A stretch of 64,000 nt of DNA from assembly GCA_963682025.1 (NCBI GenBank), contig OY821519.1, forward strand, positions 95,222,585 through 95,286,584, in the 5' to 3' direction. The stretch is from Cordilura impudica. Its lineage: Eukaryota; Arthropoda; Insecta; Diptera; Scathophagidae. The notes under the pieces are model-generated. The model made no database searches, was not told where the DNA came from, and worked only from the letters and a program-made list of their open reading frames with translations. Positions 1 to 10,199 of the stretch are shown here, one piece after another. How positions within the stretch are numbered: position 1 is the first letter of the stretch; every line of letters starts with the position of its first letter. The position numbers and the translations under genes were made by a program.

Positions 1-36
1 AAATGGACATACGCGGTTATTCCAGAAAACCACAGA
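1..36. repeat. End of a TIR element running off the window
   Basis: Bases 4-36 are the reverse complement of bases 57755-57788 and match 58493-58523 with a few changes. They therefore look like one terminus (ending CCACAGA) of another copy of the element at 57755-58523. The rest of this copy lies before the window. Confidence 0.55.
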
Positions 37-252
37 CGTAAAGAGTGGGACCGAAAAAAATCTTAACATAAAATATAATACTCGTAATTGGGATTGTTCT
101 TTTTGCAGAGATACTTTTTGAGAACTAATTTTACTCTCTGAATTTTACTCTCTGAAATTTCGGTTTTTACTGGGAAAGTAAACGAACAGAGCTAATAGCA
201 AATGATTGTTAGATATTAAAAAGAGCAATAAATTTAATAAAAACTGTATTAA
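37..252. other. No gene seen; AT-rich spacer
   Basis: I see only AT-rich sequence with a short direct repeat (GAATTTTACTCTCTGA) near 137-158. No coding or RNA signal is visible. Confidence 0.6.
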
Positions 253-723
253 GTCCGAATTCACACAAGGCAACTTTTGTTGCGCAATTCTTGAGTTTGT
301 TGGAGAGAGGGGAAAGAAGAGTGGCATTTGGTACGGAGTTGCTTGTACTCGGCAACTCGTTTTGTTGTGCAATTCGTAATTATAAACACGAAGTTAGCTG
401 CAGCTTATTATTTGGCATTTCTTTTTATTCTTTGCTTCGCTGTGAAAAATTATTAATATTATTTCATTTATTTTATTATTTTTTTTATTGTTTAATTTTT
501 TCTTTGACTTCCATTTTTCACACAAATAGATTTTTCACTTTGGACCAGTAATAAATCCTTTTTACACAAGCTAATAAAGTGAACTGTCAAAAATGTAAGT
601 ATTTGAAAGCAAAAGAAAACGAAAAGTTGCGGCAATAAATTTCTCTGTGTGAACATTAAGGCAACTTTAAAAGAGAATTGAAAAAAAGTTGCGCAACAAA
701 AATTGCCTTGTGTGAATCCAGAC
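253..723. mobile_element. MITE, TAA target duplication (Harbinger-like?)
   Basis: A 471-bp element with inverted ends of about 34 bp, GTCCGAATTCACACAAGGCA on the left and the matching inverse at the right. It is flanked by TAA at 250-252 and 724-726. A 3-bp TAA duplication is typical of PIF/Harbinger, but the termini are not the usual GG type, so the superfamily is inferred. No transposase is encoded. Confidence 0.7.
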
Positions 724-744
724 TAAACTGAATTAAATTGTAAT

Positions 745-2867
745 AGAATTGTGGAGAAGGTATGTACTTTTAAGTGAAGCTAATATTCACTTGAATGTTA
801 GTGGCATTTCAAACTTTTCTAAATTGAAACAATTTGAGCTACTAATTGAACGAGAAAATATTAAAATATCGTCTTTGAATGAAACATTTTTTTCAGAAAT
901 TCATAGACCCTATTTTAAAAATTATTATTTATGTATATAGAAGTGACAGAACAGATGGAAGAGGAGGAGAAGTAGCTCTGTTAATTCATAAATCTGTCGC
1001 ACATAAACACCTCTTTATATCAAACACCTGATCTATCGAAAGCATCTCAATTGAAGTTATTATAAATAATAGACCTTTTGCTGTATCTTCGTTATATTCA
1101 CCAAGATATACCCATAACTTCTGTGCTGATATCTTGAACCTAACACCTTCTACCAAAGAATATATAGTTCTTGGTGACCTAAATGCCTAACATTGTTCTT
1201 GGAATTGCCGTTCAAATAATACTGCAGGTATCGCACTCAACAACCTACAGCAATCAAGCAAGTTTTTCATTCATTATCCTAATAGTCCAACCCTATTCCC
1301 CCGCCAACCCAACCGCTTTCAATTTCGCTTTAAATATAGACGTAAAAACAATGGACTACGAAATACCATCAGACCATTGCCCCATTATATGTACACTTAA
1401 AAGATCAATGGCCTTGCAGGTTGACCTCAATTATTATGATTATAGTGCAACCAACCTGAATACTTTATGAATTTTTTAAACAATAAAATCACGTTATATT
1501 CGGATATATACAGTACCAAGGTAGTAATTGATCAGGAAGTACAAAAATTTATAAATGTAATTTTCGAAGCAAGGGATGTGTCTACACCTAAATTAACTCA
1601 ACAAAATAATTACACATTACCAGAAAGCACTGTGAAATATATTAAGCTAAGAGGAAGCTTTAAAAGAAAAAGCCAACGATTTTCAAATAAAGCCGAGCAA
1701 ACTTTTTCTAATCAATGTACTAAGTTCCTAAGGCCCAGTTTTTGAGATGTCAGTTAAACCTACTTTAGTTAAACCGATAATTAATTCTTTCAGACATTTC
1801 CAAATTCATAAAGGAATTGATGAATAAATTCTGAGTTTAACAAAACTAAGTTTAACTGATATCTCAAAAACTGGGTCTTAGTAACATGATAGATAAAAGT
1901 ATCCGCAACGCAATAAGAAATAGTTTCAATTATTATCCAATTTAAAACCAGGTCATAAATCATTTTGGAAAATAAGCAGGAACTTGCGAGGAAAAGGAAA
2001 AAATCAAATCTCTCACCTTAAAATTGGAAATACAAAAATAACATCTGATAAGGACAAGGCTGAAATCCTTGCAAATACATTTGTCTAAGTCAATAACCTC
2101 ACTTCGAACTACAACCACTCAGCGGATACATTAATAAATATAATAGTAAATAATTTTAAGAAGGAAAATCCTAGTTCTGAATCAGCAATTTTTACATCTC
2201 TTGAAGAAGTAACGAAGATTGTCTCATCAATAAAACCCTCAAAATCCCCTGGTTTTAACAATGTTCCCAACCTGTTTTAAAAGAATCTACCACTCAAAGC
2301 TCTAAAATTACTGGTTATAATATTTAACAGCTGCATCAAACTCAACTATTTCCGAAACCATTTCAAAAATGCTAAGGTTATAGCTATTAACAAACCTAGT
2401 GAGCCAAAAAATAACCCAAACAGCTACAGACCTATCAGTCTATTAAGTAACTTTGGTAAAATATTTGAAAAAATTCTACATTCTCGTCTTAGTGAATTTG
2501 TAATGACCAATTCTATTGCTGCTAAAAAACAATTTGGATTTAAAAAAGAGTACACAGGACTAAAAATCAAATAATCACCAATAAAAACAATGAACAATGA
2601 ACGGGTCTAATATTGTTAGATATTGAAAAAGCGTTTGACACCATTTGGCATAATGGCCTTTTATTTAAACTTCTTGATGCAAATATACCAAAATATTTAT
2701 GCAAACTTATTTCAGATTTCATTCACGGCAGAAGCTTTAAAGTTGCTATTAATAATGAAATATCATCTCCAAAAACCATTACCACAGGGTTACCTCAAGG
2801 ATCAGTCTTGTCGCCATTGCTATACTCGATATATACATCCGATTTTAAAGTCCCAAAATATATTGAA
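745..2867 (+). pseudogene. Jockey-clade LINE, endonuclease and RT 5' half
   Basis: This is the ORF2 remnant of a non-LTR retrotransposon. In order it shows an AP-endonuclease-like part (FELLIERENIKISSLNE; YIVLGDLNA near 1160-1190; SDHCPIICTL near 1365-1400) and reverse transcriptase motifs (NSYRPISLLSNFGKIFE near 2420; LLDIEKAFDTIWHNGLL near 2613; TGLPQGSVLSPLLYSIYTSD near 2790). Many stops and frameshifts make it dead. The RT is interrupted just before the catalytic YADD, which is found at 4120 beyond a second LINE; the element therefore continues at 4093-4229, 5022-5438 and 9416 onward. The match of SDHLP and YADDTAL forms points to the Jockey clade; this is motif recognition, not a search. 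Confidence 0.8.
1728..1881. mobile_element. Small palindromic MITE inside the Jockey LINE
   Basis: A 154-bp insert with near-perfect inverted ends CTAAGGCCCAGTTTTTGAGA and its inverse. It interrupts the LINE frame (KF before, SNMIDKS after). Diverged half copies occur at 29929-29978 and 30007-30056. I could not define the target duplication. Confidence 0.75.
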
Positions 2868-4092
2868 TGAGGATCTTTACAGAGTTTTTCTTTGGGCCTC
2901 AGCAAATGGATTAAGTTTAAATCCACGAAAATCTAAATATATTGTTATACGCAAAAGGACTAGCAAAATTATAATTAGGCCAAACATACTTATAAATAAT
3001 CAGCCGATTGAAATTGTTGAAAGCGCAAAGAATTTAGGAGTTATCTTCAATAATACGCTTACTTGGTCTGATCATGTAAATGCAGCATGAGGCAGAACTT
3101 ATTCTATGCTTAGAACACTCTGGCCCACACAATGCTTTACACCTATAAAAATTAGAATTTTACTCGCGAAAACATATTTGTTACCGATTCTGATGTATGG
3201 ATGTGAGGTTTTCTCCTGTTGCCACTCAAAAAGTAAACGAAGATTAAACGTTGTTTACAATAACATTACTAGATATGTATTTGGACTGCGGAGATTTGAT
3301 TTGATTTTGGTGTACAATTTGAGGACCTATTGAAAATACGTATTTTAATCTTTTTACATAAAATTATTATCGCTCGAGAGCCTGACTATCTATTTATTAG
3401 ATTAAAATTCAGTAGATTTAATATAACCAAAAATATAATTCAAATCAGGCATCATAGATTAATATCAGAATGGCAATTTTATATTAATGCTATTCGTCTT
3501 TGGAACATGCTACCAGTAAACATTAAGGATATAAGCAACGCACGTTTTTTTAAGAAAAAATTATTTGAGCTATACTCGTAAAAGTAATATATGAATTGTT
3601 TTTCTTTTTTTTTTTGTATTATTAAAATATTTATTATTATTATTTAAAATTTCAATACTGTTTTTCTTTATTTAACTAAACTTATTGATATAAATTTTAA
3701 TTAATGCATTTTATATTATATTTTTTATTTTTAATTCTTAATTATTAATTTTTAATTTTTGATTTTTAATTTTTATTTTTAATTTTTAATCTTTAACTTT
3801 TGCTTTTTGCTTTTTAATTTTTGATTTTTAATTGCTTAATTTTTGATTTTTAATTTTTAGTTTTTAATTCTAAATTTTTAAATTTTTAATTGTTATTTTT
3901 TATTTTTTTATTTTTTAATTTTTATTATTTTAATGTATTAATTTCTTCTGAGACTTTTATTACCAGTTTTGTTATTATTTTTATCAAAAGCAATGTTAAA
4001 TTATCACATTTGTCCTTAATGTACCCCTGTGTTGTTTTAAGACTTCAGTCTTGTTACACAGGCTAACAAATAAATAAATAAAATAAATAAAA
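2868..4092 (+). pseudogene. 5'-truncated CR1-like LINE inserted in the Jockey LINE
   Basis: The 3' part of a second non-LTR element. It encodes the end of an RT protein (DLYRVFLWASANGLSLNPRK; ESAKNLGVIFNNTLTWSDHV; IRILLAKTYLLPILMYGCE), broken by stops at 3088 and 3331, then a 3' region to a (TAAA)n tail at about 4068-4092. The same protein is found on the minus strand at 49735-49950. It joins the Jockey RT between the SIYTSD motif and YADD. The flanks AAAATATATTGAA (2855-2867) and AAAATTTATGAA (4091-4102) look like an imperfect target duplication of about 12 bp. 5' truncation and the tail fit target-primed reverse transcription. Confidence 0.75.
3695..3935. repeat. Degenerate TTTTTAATTTT array
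   Basis: A low-complexity run of TTTTTAATTTTTGATTTTTAA-type units in the 3' region of the CR1-like LINE. Probably slippage-expanded; no coding sense. Confidence 0.8.
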
Positions 4093-4229
4093 ATAAAATT
4101 TATGAAAATTGCTTATTACGCAGATGATACTGCATTAATTTCTTCAAACAAACTAACAAGTGCACTCCTGAAGAAAATGGAAAAGGGTCTTATAAATTGC
4201 AGTAAATATTTCAACAAATGGAAAATCAA
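4093..4229 (+). pseudogene. Jockey LINE RT segment with catalytic YADD
   Basis: Encodes KIAYYADDTALISSN followed by CSKYFNKWKIK, the RT active-site strand and the segment after it. It directly continues the RT frame broken at 2867 and is cut again at 4229 by a DINE-like element; the frame resumes at 5022. Confidence 0.8.
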
Positions 4230-5021
4230 AACAAGTAAGAAAATTATAGTCGGTCTAGACCGACTATACGATACCCTATACCATGCGTTTAGAAACCCTA
4301 TCTCTTAGGCCCAACTAACTGGACATTGAAAATAAGCAAAAACCAAATTTGAGTGGGATTTTTATTAAATTTTTTGGCTGCAGATATGAAAAAGTTCATA
4401 TCAGATGCTATATCTATAAAGGGACTAGGTCCAAAAATGGACCGATCCTGATCATGTTTGGTAAAGTCTCTTGTATTTTGCAAAAATATGTACAAACAAA
4501 ATTTGAGAAGAATCAGTGCAATATTTTTGTTTTTTAATAGATTTAAGTGAAGATCGGGAAGCAGCTCTATATGAGGTCAAAGGGATCATTTTTGGACTAC
4601 TCATTAGTGGATGTAATGAACGCATACAAACCCAATTGGAGTAAGATCTATATGACAATTTGGATCTTATGGCAATTTATGTCGATTTCATATGGGTAAT
4701 TTGTATGGGGGCTAGGTCTGAACATTGACCGATTCTCACCAATTTCAATAGCGTTCATCCCATGGCCGATAAAAGTTTATATACAAAATTTCATCAAAAT
4801 ATATTCATATTTGCGACCTGCAGTTTGATTACAAGCTTTACATGGACACACAGACGGACGGACGGACGGACGGACGGACGGACATTGTTAAATTAATTCA
4901 GAAAGTGATTCTGATTCGATCGGTATAATTAAAGATGGGTCTAGGTCAAATATTTTTGGTTGTTACAAACAGCAGCACAAAGACATTATACCCAAACCAC
5001 ATAGTGGTATAGGGTATAATT
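4230..5021 (+). mobile_element. DINE-1-like element, copy A
   Basis: A 0.8-kb non-autonomous element. It starts ACAAGTAAGAAAATTATAG, has a perfect palindrome GTCGGTCTAGACCGAC, a GACGGACGGACGG microsatellite near 4850-4882, the block ATTCTGATTCGATCGGTATA, and ends in a hairpin TTATACCC...GTGGTATAGGGTATAA. This is the architecture of Drosophila DINE-1/INE-1 (Helentron-associated). Open frames in it, on either strand, are repeat shadows. It sits inside the Jockey RT segment. Confidence 0.85.
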
Positions 5022-5438
5022 AATCCAAACAAGACCCAAACAATAATTTTTCCATTCAACAAATAATACCATAAATGTACTTAACGATGTCAAATATCTC
5101 GCAGTTGTCGTGGACAAAAAGCTTACATTTAAACAACATATTATGGCTACGTGCCAAAAAGCTATAAAATCATTTAAAGCATTATGGCCACTACTAAATA
5201 GAAGATCATTTCTAAACCCAAAAAACAAAAATCTACTCTTCAAAAGTGTTACAAGACCAATATTAACATACGCGTGTCCTATTTGGAGTGACGCTGCCAA
5301 CTGTCACCTAAAACGCTTATAAATTATACAAAACAAATGCCTTAAAATAATAAATAAAAAGCCCTGGAGGTATCCTACAAATCTTCTTCATGAAGAAATA
5401 GATTATGAAAAAATTATCGATTTCATAACAAGGATTAA
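5022..5438 (+). pseudogene. Jockey LINE RT C-terminal segment
   Basis: Encodes KYLAVVVDKKLTFKQHI, ALWPLLNRRSFLNPKNK and TRPILTYACPIWSDAA, the thumb and C-terminal part of a Jockey-type ORF2, ending EKIIDFITRIN where a Helitron enters. The same frame resumes at 9416 with NNYFVKIENSYYH and a stop. Confidence 0.8.
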
Positions 5439-6307
5439 TCTATAATATTAATAGGCTAGCCGATTTCTTGTGACCGATGTTTTGTTCTACGATTTTATCC
5501 CGATTTTAACCAAACGCATATTATTTGAAAGGTATTTCTTTTTAGCTGTTTACCAGATTTACAGATTTTAAAATTTTTTTCTTTATTTTGAGTAAATTGC
5601 ACTTAAAATTGCTACTAACATATACATAAAATTATACATATGGGTAAAAACATATGAAATCAACCAATGAGTTGACCGCACCGATTTCGAATTGGATGAA
5701 TTTTGGTACGAAGGGAAAGTTAAACATAATAATAGCGTTTGCCAACTTTCAGTGTCGTAGCTCTCGTATTTTCAGAATTATGGCCATTCCAAGTTGGCAA
5801 AAATCAATAAAAATGTACTCAGATACCTTAACACAATTTTTAATATCTCGAAAAGTATTCATTGTACGTTAATAATCAAGGGCTCATTTTACAGACTAAA
5901 AATTTCAAAAAAATATATGTTAATTCTTATTATGTTTTGTACAAGTCTGTCAAATTTCAATGTGGAGTCTTTATTACAACATGAGTTATTAAGAAAAAAG
6001 CAGGCGAAGGTTTATGTATTTCATGAAATGTAGCAAAATACAAAAAGGTGACAAATTACAAAAAGAAGGACATATCAAATGTAACGGAACTTTTTCGACT
6101 TTACAACCTAGACGAAATATTTATTGCCTGTTCACACAAAAAATTTACAAATATTTTATGACCTGTGGTCGGCTTATTGGCAGTAGCAAATTCAGTCCCT
6201 ATTTAAAAAACATTTTATGACCCGTAGTTCACGCAAATTTTCCAATTCAAGAAAAGCAAGGCGTGTATTTTTTTACCTGTAATCTATTTTTTGTACCAAA
6301 AAAAACA

Positions 6308-6344
6308 GTATAAATCGTTCAGAGACTGTAAGTCAAACTTCAGT
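6308..6344 (+). promoter_or_regulatory. Candidate core promoter of the transposase gene
   Basis: TATAAA at 6308-6313 and an arthropod-type initiator TCAGTT at 6339-6344 (A at 6341), 33 bp apart, close to the usual TATA-Inr distance. It lies about 170 bp before the first plausible start codon at 6516. This is a motif match only. Confidence 0.45.
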
Positions 6345-6603
6345 TGAATACTAGATTTCATAAGTGCTAAACGTCAAAGTGTTATAGTGTTAAAGTGACT
6401 TGATCGTTTGAAAAAACAAAAAAAAGAGACTAAATATTTAAATAAATTATAATTATTGTCAATACAAAAAAGTCGTGCACAATTCATTCGGTTGTGGTAT
6501 TTAAAAAAAAAAATATGCCATTCCATTCAACATTTTGCTGTAATCCTTTTAAAAAATCCGGTCACACTGGGTGCAATAAAAGTTTAAGCAAATCCAAGAA
6601 TGG

Positions 6604-8514
6604 ATGCTACAGTATACTAAGGATAAAAACATTACGATCTCAAATAAAATTTGTGGGACATGTAGAATAAAATTTTCGCATCTGAAGAAATCTAATAAAT
6701 CTAATTTGGAAGAAGGTTCAGACATAAACGAAAATGTAGATACTTTCGATGACATTGCGTCAGGCACGGAAGAAGATGACATTGCGTCAGGCACGGAAGA
6801 AGTTGCTATTTCAAAATTAAACCAATCTTTACCGTATCTGGAACAATCTCCGATAAAAAAGAAGAAGTTACATCAAAAACGGTACAGAGATGGAAAATTC
6901 AGGAAAATAAGTGATTCGATTCAAGACAAAATTTTCCACGGTTCAGCACAATCAACTTCGCATATGTGCCCACAATCCGAAATAATAGAACAATTAAAAG
7001 AAAAGTTTAAAACATTAAGAAAAAATAGCGAGAAAATCCAACTGCTAACAATTTTACCAAAAAGCTGGGCAATACATAAAATTGAGGAAGAATTCCTGGT
7101 TACAAACTATATCGCGCGAAAAGTTAAGCATTTGGTTGAAACAAAGGGTGTGATGAGTACGCCTAACCCAAAACTGGGAAGTCCAATTTCACCAGTGACA
7201 AGCAATTTAGTAAAATCCTTTTATGAATCCGATGACGTCAGCAGGTGTATGCCCGGACAGAAAGATTTCGTGTCTTTTTTTGAAAATGGTACAAAAGTCA
7301 GGAAAAATAAAAGACTTTTGCTTGGAAACTTAAGAGAAATGTACGCCTTATTCAAGGAACGACATGATGGAATAAAAATAGGTATTTCCAAGTTTTGCCA
7401 ACTTCGTCCGAGGAATATAATTCTAGCAAATGCGAGTGGATCTCATAACGTGTGTGTTTGTACAAAGCATCAAAATGTGAAGCTGATGATTGATGCCATA
7501 AATTTAAAAAAATTAACTGCTGGTGTTCCGAATTATCAGCTTGAATGTTACAAAGATTGTTTGAAACAAATGACATGCATTCCATCTTCTTCAAAGTGTC
7601 ACCTACGTAAATGTAACAAGTGTCCAGGAATTGAAAATTTAAAAGCAAAACTAAATCAATTACTAGAGCAAAATGATATTGATGAAATAACATATAAACA
7701 ATGGGTAAGTGTAGATAGGGATAATTTGGAGACCATGATTGGCCAAGCCGACGTTTTTGTGGATTCCCTATGTGAAAAACTTGAAATTCTATTACCTCAT
7801 TCATTTATTGCAAAACAGCAGGCAGCATATCTGAGCGAAAGAAAATCAAATTTGGAAGAAAATGAGTATATAGCAGTTTGCGATTTTTCAGAAAATGCTT
7901 CTTTTACTATTCAGGATGCAGTCCAGGGATTTCACTGGAACAACTCTCAGGCCAATTTATACCCAATTGCTATTTATTTTAAATCAGATGGAAAAACACA
8001 ACATACAAACTTCATAATAATATCTGATTGTCTTGTACACGATTCTGTAGCTGTTCACCTGTTCCATCGCCACCTGAATGTATTTTTGAGAAAAAAGTTT
8101 AAAACAACCCCGAAGAAAATCACGTATTTTTCAGACGGTAGTGCTGCCCAGTTTAAAAATAAAAAGAACTTTATCAATTTATGTTATCATATGGAAGATT
8201 TTGGATGTAATGCTGAGTGGCATTTTTTTGCAACAAGCCATGGAAAAGGCCCAAGTGACGGTCTTGGAGGTACCGTAAAGAGAGAGGCACGTCGAGCTAG
8301 TTTACAGCGTCCATTACAAGGTCAAATAACTACTCCAAAACAATTATATGAATGGTGCCTGCAAAATCTTTTGAACTGTAATTTCGAGTTTTTAACTCTA
8401 GAAGACCACGAAGAAGAAGCACGGTTCCTTCAAATTCGTTTTAAAGATTTGCGTACTATTCCTGGAACTCAAAAGCTGCATTCTATTGAACCTGTAGATA
8501 AAAAAAAAAATTAA
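6604..8514 (+). CDS. Transposase, DDD RNase H-like, Sola-type (tentative)
   Basis: A 636-residue open frame, probably the transposase of the surrounding element. Seen: a CGTC pair near residues 17-20; an acidic stretch with an exact 27-nt duplication (DDIASGTEE twice, nt 6750-6803); a basic patch KKKKLHQKR near 84-92; SHNVCVCTKHQNVKLM near 279-294; a Cys-rich block with CHLRKCNKCPG near 331-341; then YIAVCDFSENASF (Asp427), YFSDGSAAQFKNKKN (Asp511) and HGKGPSDGLGGTVKREARR (Asp552), a plausible catalytic triad. The real N-terminus is probably upstream in another frame: ATG at 6516 begins MPFHSTFCCNPFKKSGHTG, whose CC...H could pair with CGTC to form a zinc site, and the two frames appear to need one base change near 6575-6595. 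AATAAA follows at about 8563. I recall this protein type as widespread in arthropod and cnidarian transposons; the Sola name is from memory and should be checked. Confidence 0.8.
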   Translation: MLQYTKDKNITISNKICGTCRIKFSHLKKSNKSNLEEGSDINENVDTFDDIASGTEEDDIASGTEEVAISKLNQSLPYLEQSPIKKKKLHQKRYRDGKFRKISDSIQDKIFHGSAQSTSHMCPQSEIIEQLKEKFKTLRKNSEKIQLLTILPKSWAIHKIEEEFLVTNYIARKVKHLVETKGVMSTPNPKLGSPISPVTSNLVKSFYESDDVSRCMPGQKDFVSFFENGTKVRKNKRLLLGNLREMYALFKERHDGIKIGISKFCQLRPRNIILANASGSHNVCVCTKHQNVKLMIDAINLKKLTAGVPNYQLECYKDCLKQMTCIPSSSKCHLRKCNKCPGIENLKAKLNQLLEQNDIDEITYKQWVSVDRDNLETMIGQADVFVDSLCEKLEILLPHSFIAKQQAAYLSERKSNLEENEYIAVCDFSENASFTIQDAVQGFHWNNSQANLYPIAIYFKSDGKTQHTNFIIISDCLVHDSVAVHLFHRHLNVFLRKKFKTTPKKITYFSDGSAAQFKNKKNFINLCYHMEDFGCNAEWHFFATSHGKGPSDGLGGTVKREARRASLQRPLQGQITTPKQLYEWCLQNLLNCNFEFLTLEDHEEEARFLQIRFKDLRTIPGTQKLHSIEPVDKKKN

Positions 8515-9415
8515 AGTCAAGCGATACGCGGCAGATGCAGATTTTTTAATTGAAATCCTTCAAAAATAAATAAATATGCTGTAATAAAGTGTTTAATAAT
8601 GATAATACATTATGTTGTACTTTTTATTAAAGGTTTAGCAATGGAGAAAAAGAGTTTAAGCAAAGAAAAGTCGAAAAAGTTCCGTTACATTTGATTTGTC
8701 CTTCTTTTTGTAATTTGTCACCTTTTTGTATTTTGGTACATTTCATGAAATACATAAACCTTCGCCTGCTTTTTTCTTAATAACTCATGTTGTAATAAAG
8801 ACTCCACATTGAAATTTGACAGACTTGTACAAAACATAATAAGAATTAACATATATTTTTTTAAAATTTTTAAAAATATTGATTTTCGAGAAACATCCTT
8901 TGGAAATTTTAGTCCTTTTTTATTTACATTATCCTTGATCGAAAATTTGAAAAAAAATTTTTTTTGGAATGGCGCATGTTTTAGTCTGTAAAATGAGCCC
9001 TTGATTATTAACGTGCAATGAATACTTTTCGAGATATTAAAAATTGTGTTAAGGCATCTGAGTGCATTTTTATTGATTTTTGCCAACTTGGAATGGCCAT
9101 AATTCTGAAAGTTCGAAGGCTATATGTCTGAAAGTTGGCAAATATTATTGTGCCGATCCATAGATCATGTGTACAAAATCTTATCAAATTTGGATGTGAT
9201 GAGGTCACAAATGTTAATATTTTCGGTTGATTTCATATGTTTTTACCCATATGCTATGTGTGTGTTTATTAAAATTGTTAATTTGTTTGTATGTGTTTGT
9301 TTTCTTCATTCACAATAATAATAAACCAAAAAAGTGTTGATTTATGAATTGGCTAAGTTAAAAAATAAAGTTGCCTAGAAATTGCACTCGAATTTCGAGC
9401 GCTGGTATCTGCTAG

Positions 9416-9470
9416 TAACAATTATTTTGTCAAAATTGAAAATTCCTACTACCACTGATAAAGGAATGTA
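9416..9470 (+). pseudogene. Jockey LINE, end of ORF2
   Basis: After the Helitron the frame continues NNYFVKIENSYYH then stop (9455-9457). This closes the Jockey coding region begun at about 745. Confidence 0.7.
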
Positions 9471-9745
9471 GAGAAATAACGTGAAATTAAAAAGAAATCA
9501 CCAAGTTGAAAATTATATGCTTATGGAGGTCTATTATTTCTAATAAACCTAAAATAAGCACATAAATATTTTCAGATAGTATTTGAATCTATTAAATCAT
9601 ACAAAGGTTTTTTTCCTCCCATTTTCCTTTAAAATCATTAAAAAATAAAATAAAAACTATTTAGATCTTTAGATCCTATATATTATTTGTTGCAATATCT
9701 ATATGTGAAGATAAGATCTCATATGTAAATATCAAATTTATTAAG
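9471..9745. other. AT-rich spacer, probably LINE 3' region
   Basis: No gene or RNA signal. By position it may be the 3' untranslated part of the Jockey LINE, but I see no tail. Confidence 0.4.
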
Positions 9746-9749
9746 ATAT

Positions 9750-10137
9750 CGCACCTGTACCTCTAAAGTAAGTCTACTCAAAATTTTTCAATTTTCAAGA
9801 TACACAATGGTCATATCTATCCACTGTAAAAATCATACATCGATTTTTCTAGTCTTTCGCAAAAAAAATACAGTTGTAATCCTCTTTGTGTTATAAGAGT
9901 ATCTTCTTTAGAATCCACTAAAGAGACATATTTTGAGTTCCACCCAAAAATCTTGTTATTTTTGATGATCACTGAAAAAATCACAAAAACAACTACTGTT
10001 GTATACTTATTATTCGCAATTCTTTACAATGGAACAACTATTTTTAAATTTTAAAGTAAAGATTTAAAAAAACCGTTTTTTGTCTCTACTGAAAATTTTT
10101 AAATTTTGAGTTGACTCACTTTAGAGGTACAGGTGTG
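9750..10137. mobile_element. MITE, ATAT duplication, copy 1
   Basis: A 388-bp element with inverted ends CGCACCTGTACCTCTAAAGT (left) and CACACCTGTACCTCTAAAGT (right, inverted). ATAT flanks both sides (9746-9749, 10138-10141). A second copy with the same ends and the same ATAT flanks lies at 44326-44726. No protein is encoded. Confidence 0.85.
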
Positions 10138-10199
10138 ATATGTAAATAAAGGAAGAATATATAATTGAAAAAAGTGAAGCTAATATTAAAGAAATGCTG

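Larger units (their letters stand above)
5642..9248 (+). mobile_element. DNA transposon with long inverted ends, Sola-like
   Basis: A 3607-bp element. Its first and last 24 bp are perfect inverses, starting GGGTAAAAACATATG. Longer imperfect inverted arms follow (about 5731-6095 against 8670-9145), the right arm holding about 70 bp more near 8870-8960. It is flanked by ATAT at 5638-5641 and 9249-9252, and other copies of the host Helitron show the empty site TACATATGC. Because CATATG is palindromic, a 5- or 6-bp duplication cannot be excluded. One long gene lies inside (6604-8514). The 4-bp duplication and DDD-type transposase suggest the Sola group; that name is tentative. Confidence 0.85.
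5439..9415 (+). mobile_element. Non-autonomous Helitron (family N), copy 1, carrying a DNA transposon
   Basis: The 5' end is A|TCTATAATATTAATAG at 5439. The 3' end is a hairpin (CTCGAATTTCGAG near 9388-9400) followed by TGGTATCTGCTAG|T at 9415. TC at the start, CTAG at the end after a hairpin, and insertion between A and T without duplication are the defining Helitron marks. Deleting it rejoins the Jockey frame (ITRIN + NNYF). Without the nested transposon (5642-9248) and its duplicated ATAT it would be about 370 bp; no Rep/helicase is present. Confidence 0.85.

Noticed and set aside
2867..4093. Loss of the catalytic YADD from a single LINE by deletion
   Set aside because: The YADD is present at 4120 in the correct continuation; a CR1-like LINE is inserted in between, so this is nesting, not deletion.
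7352..7804. A 150-residue minus-strand frame opposite the transposase
   Set aside because: It is antisense to the well-supported 6604-8514 frame and matches nothing.
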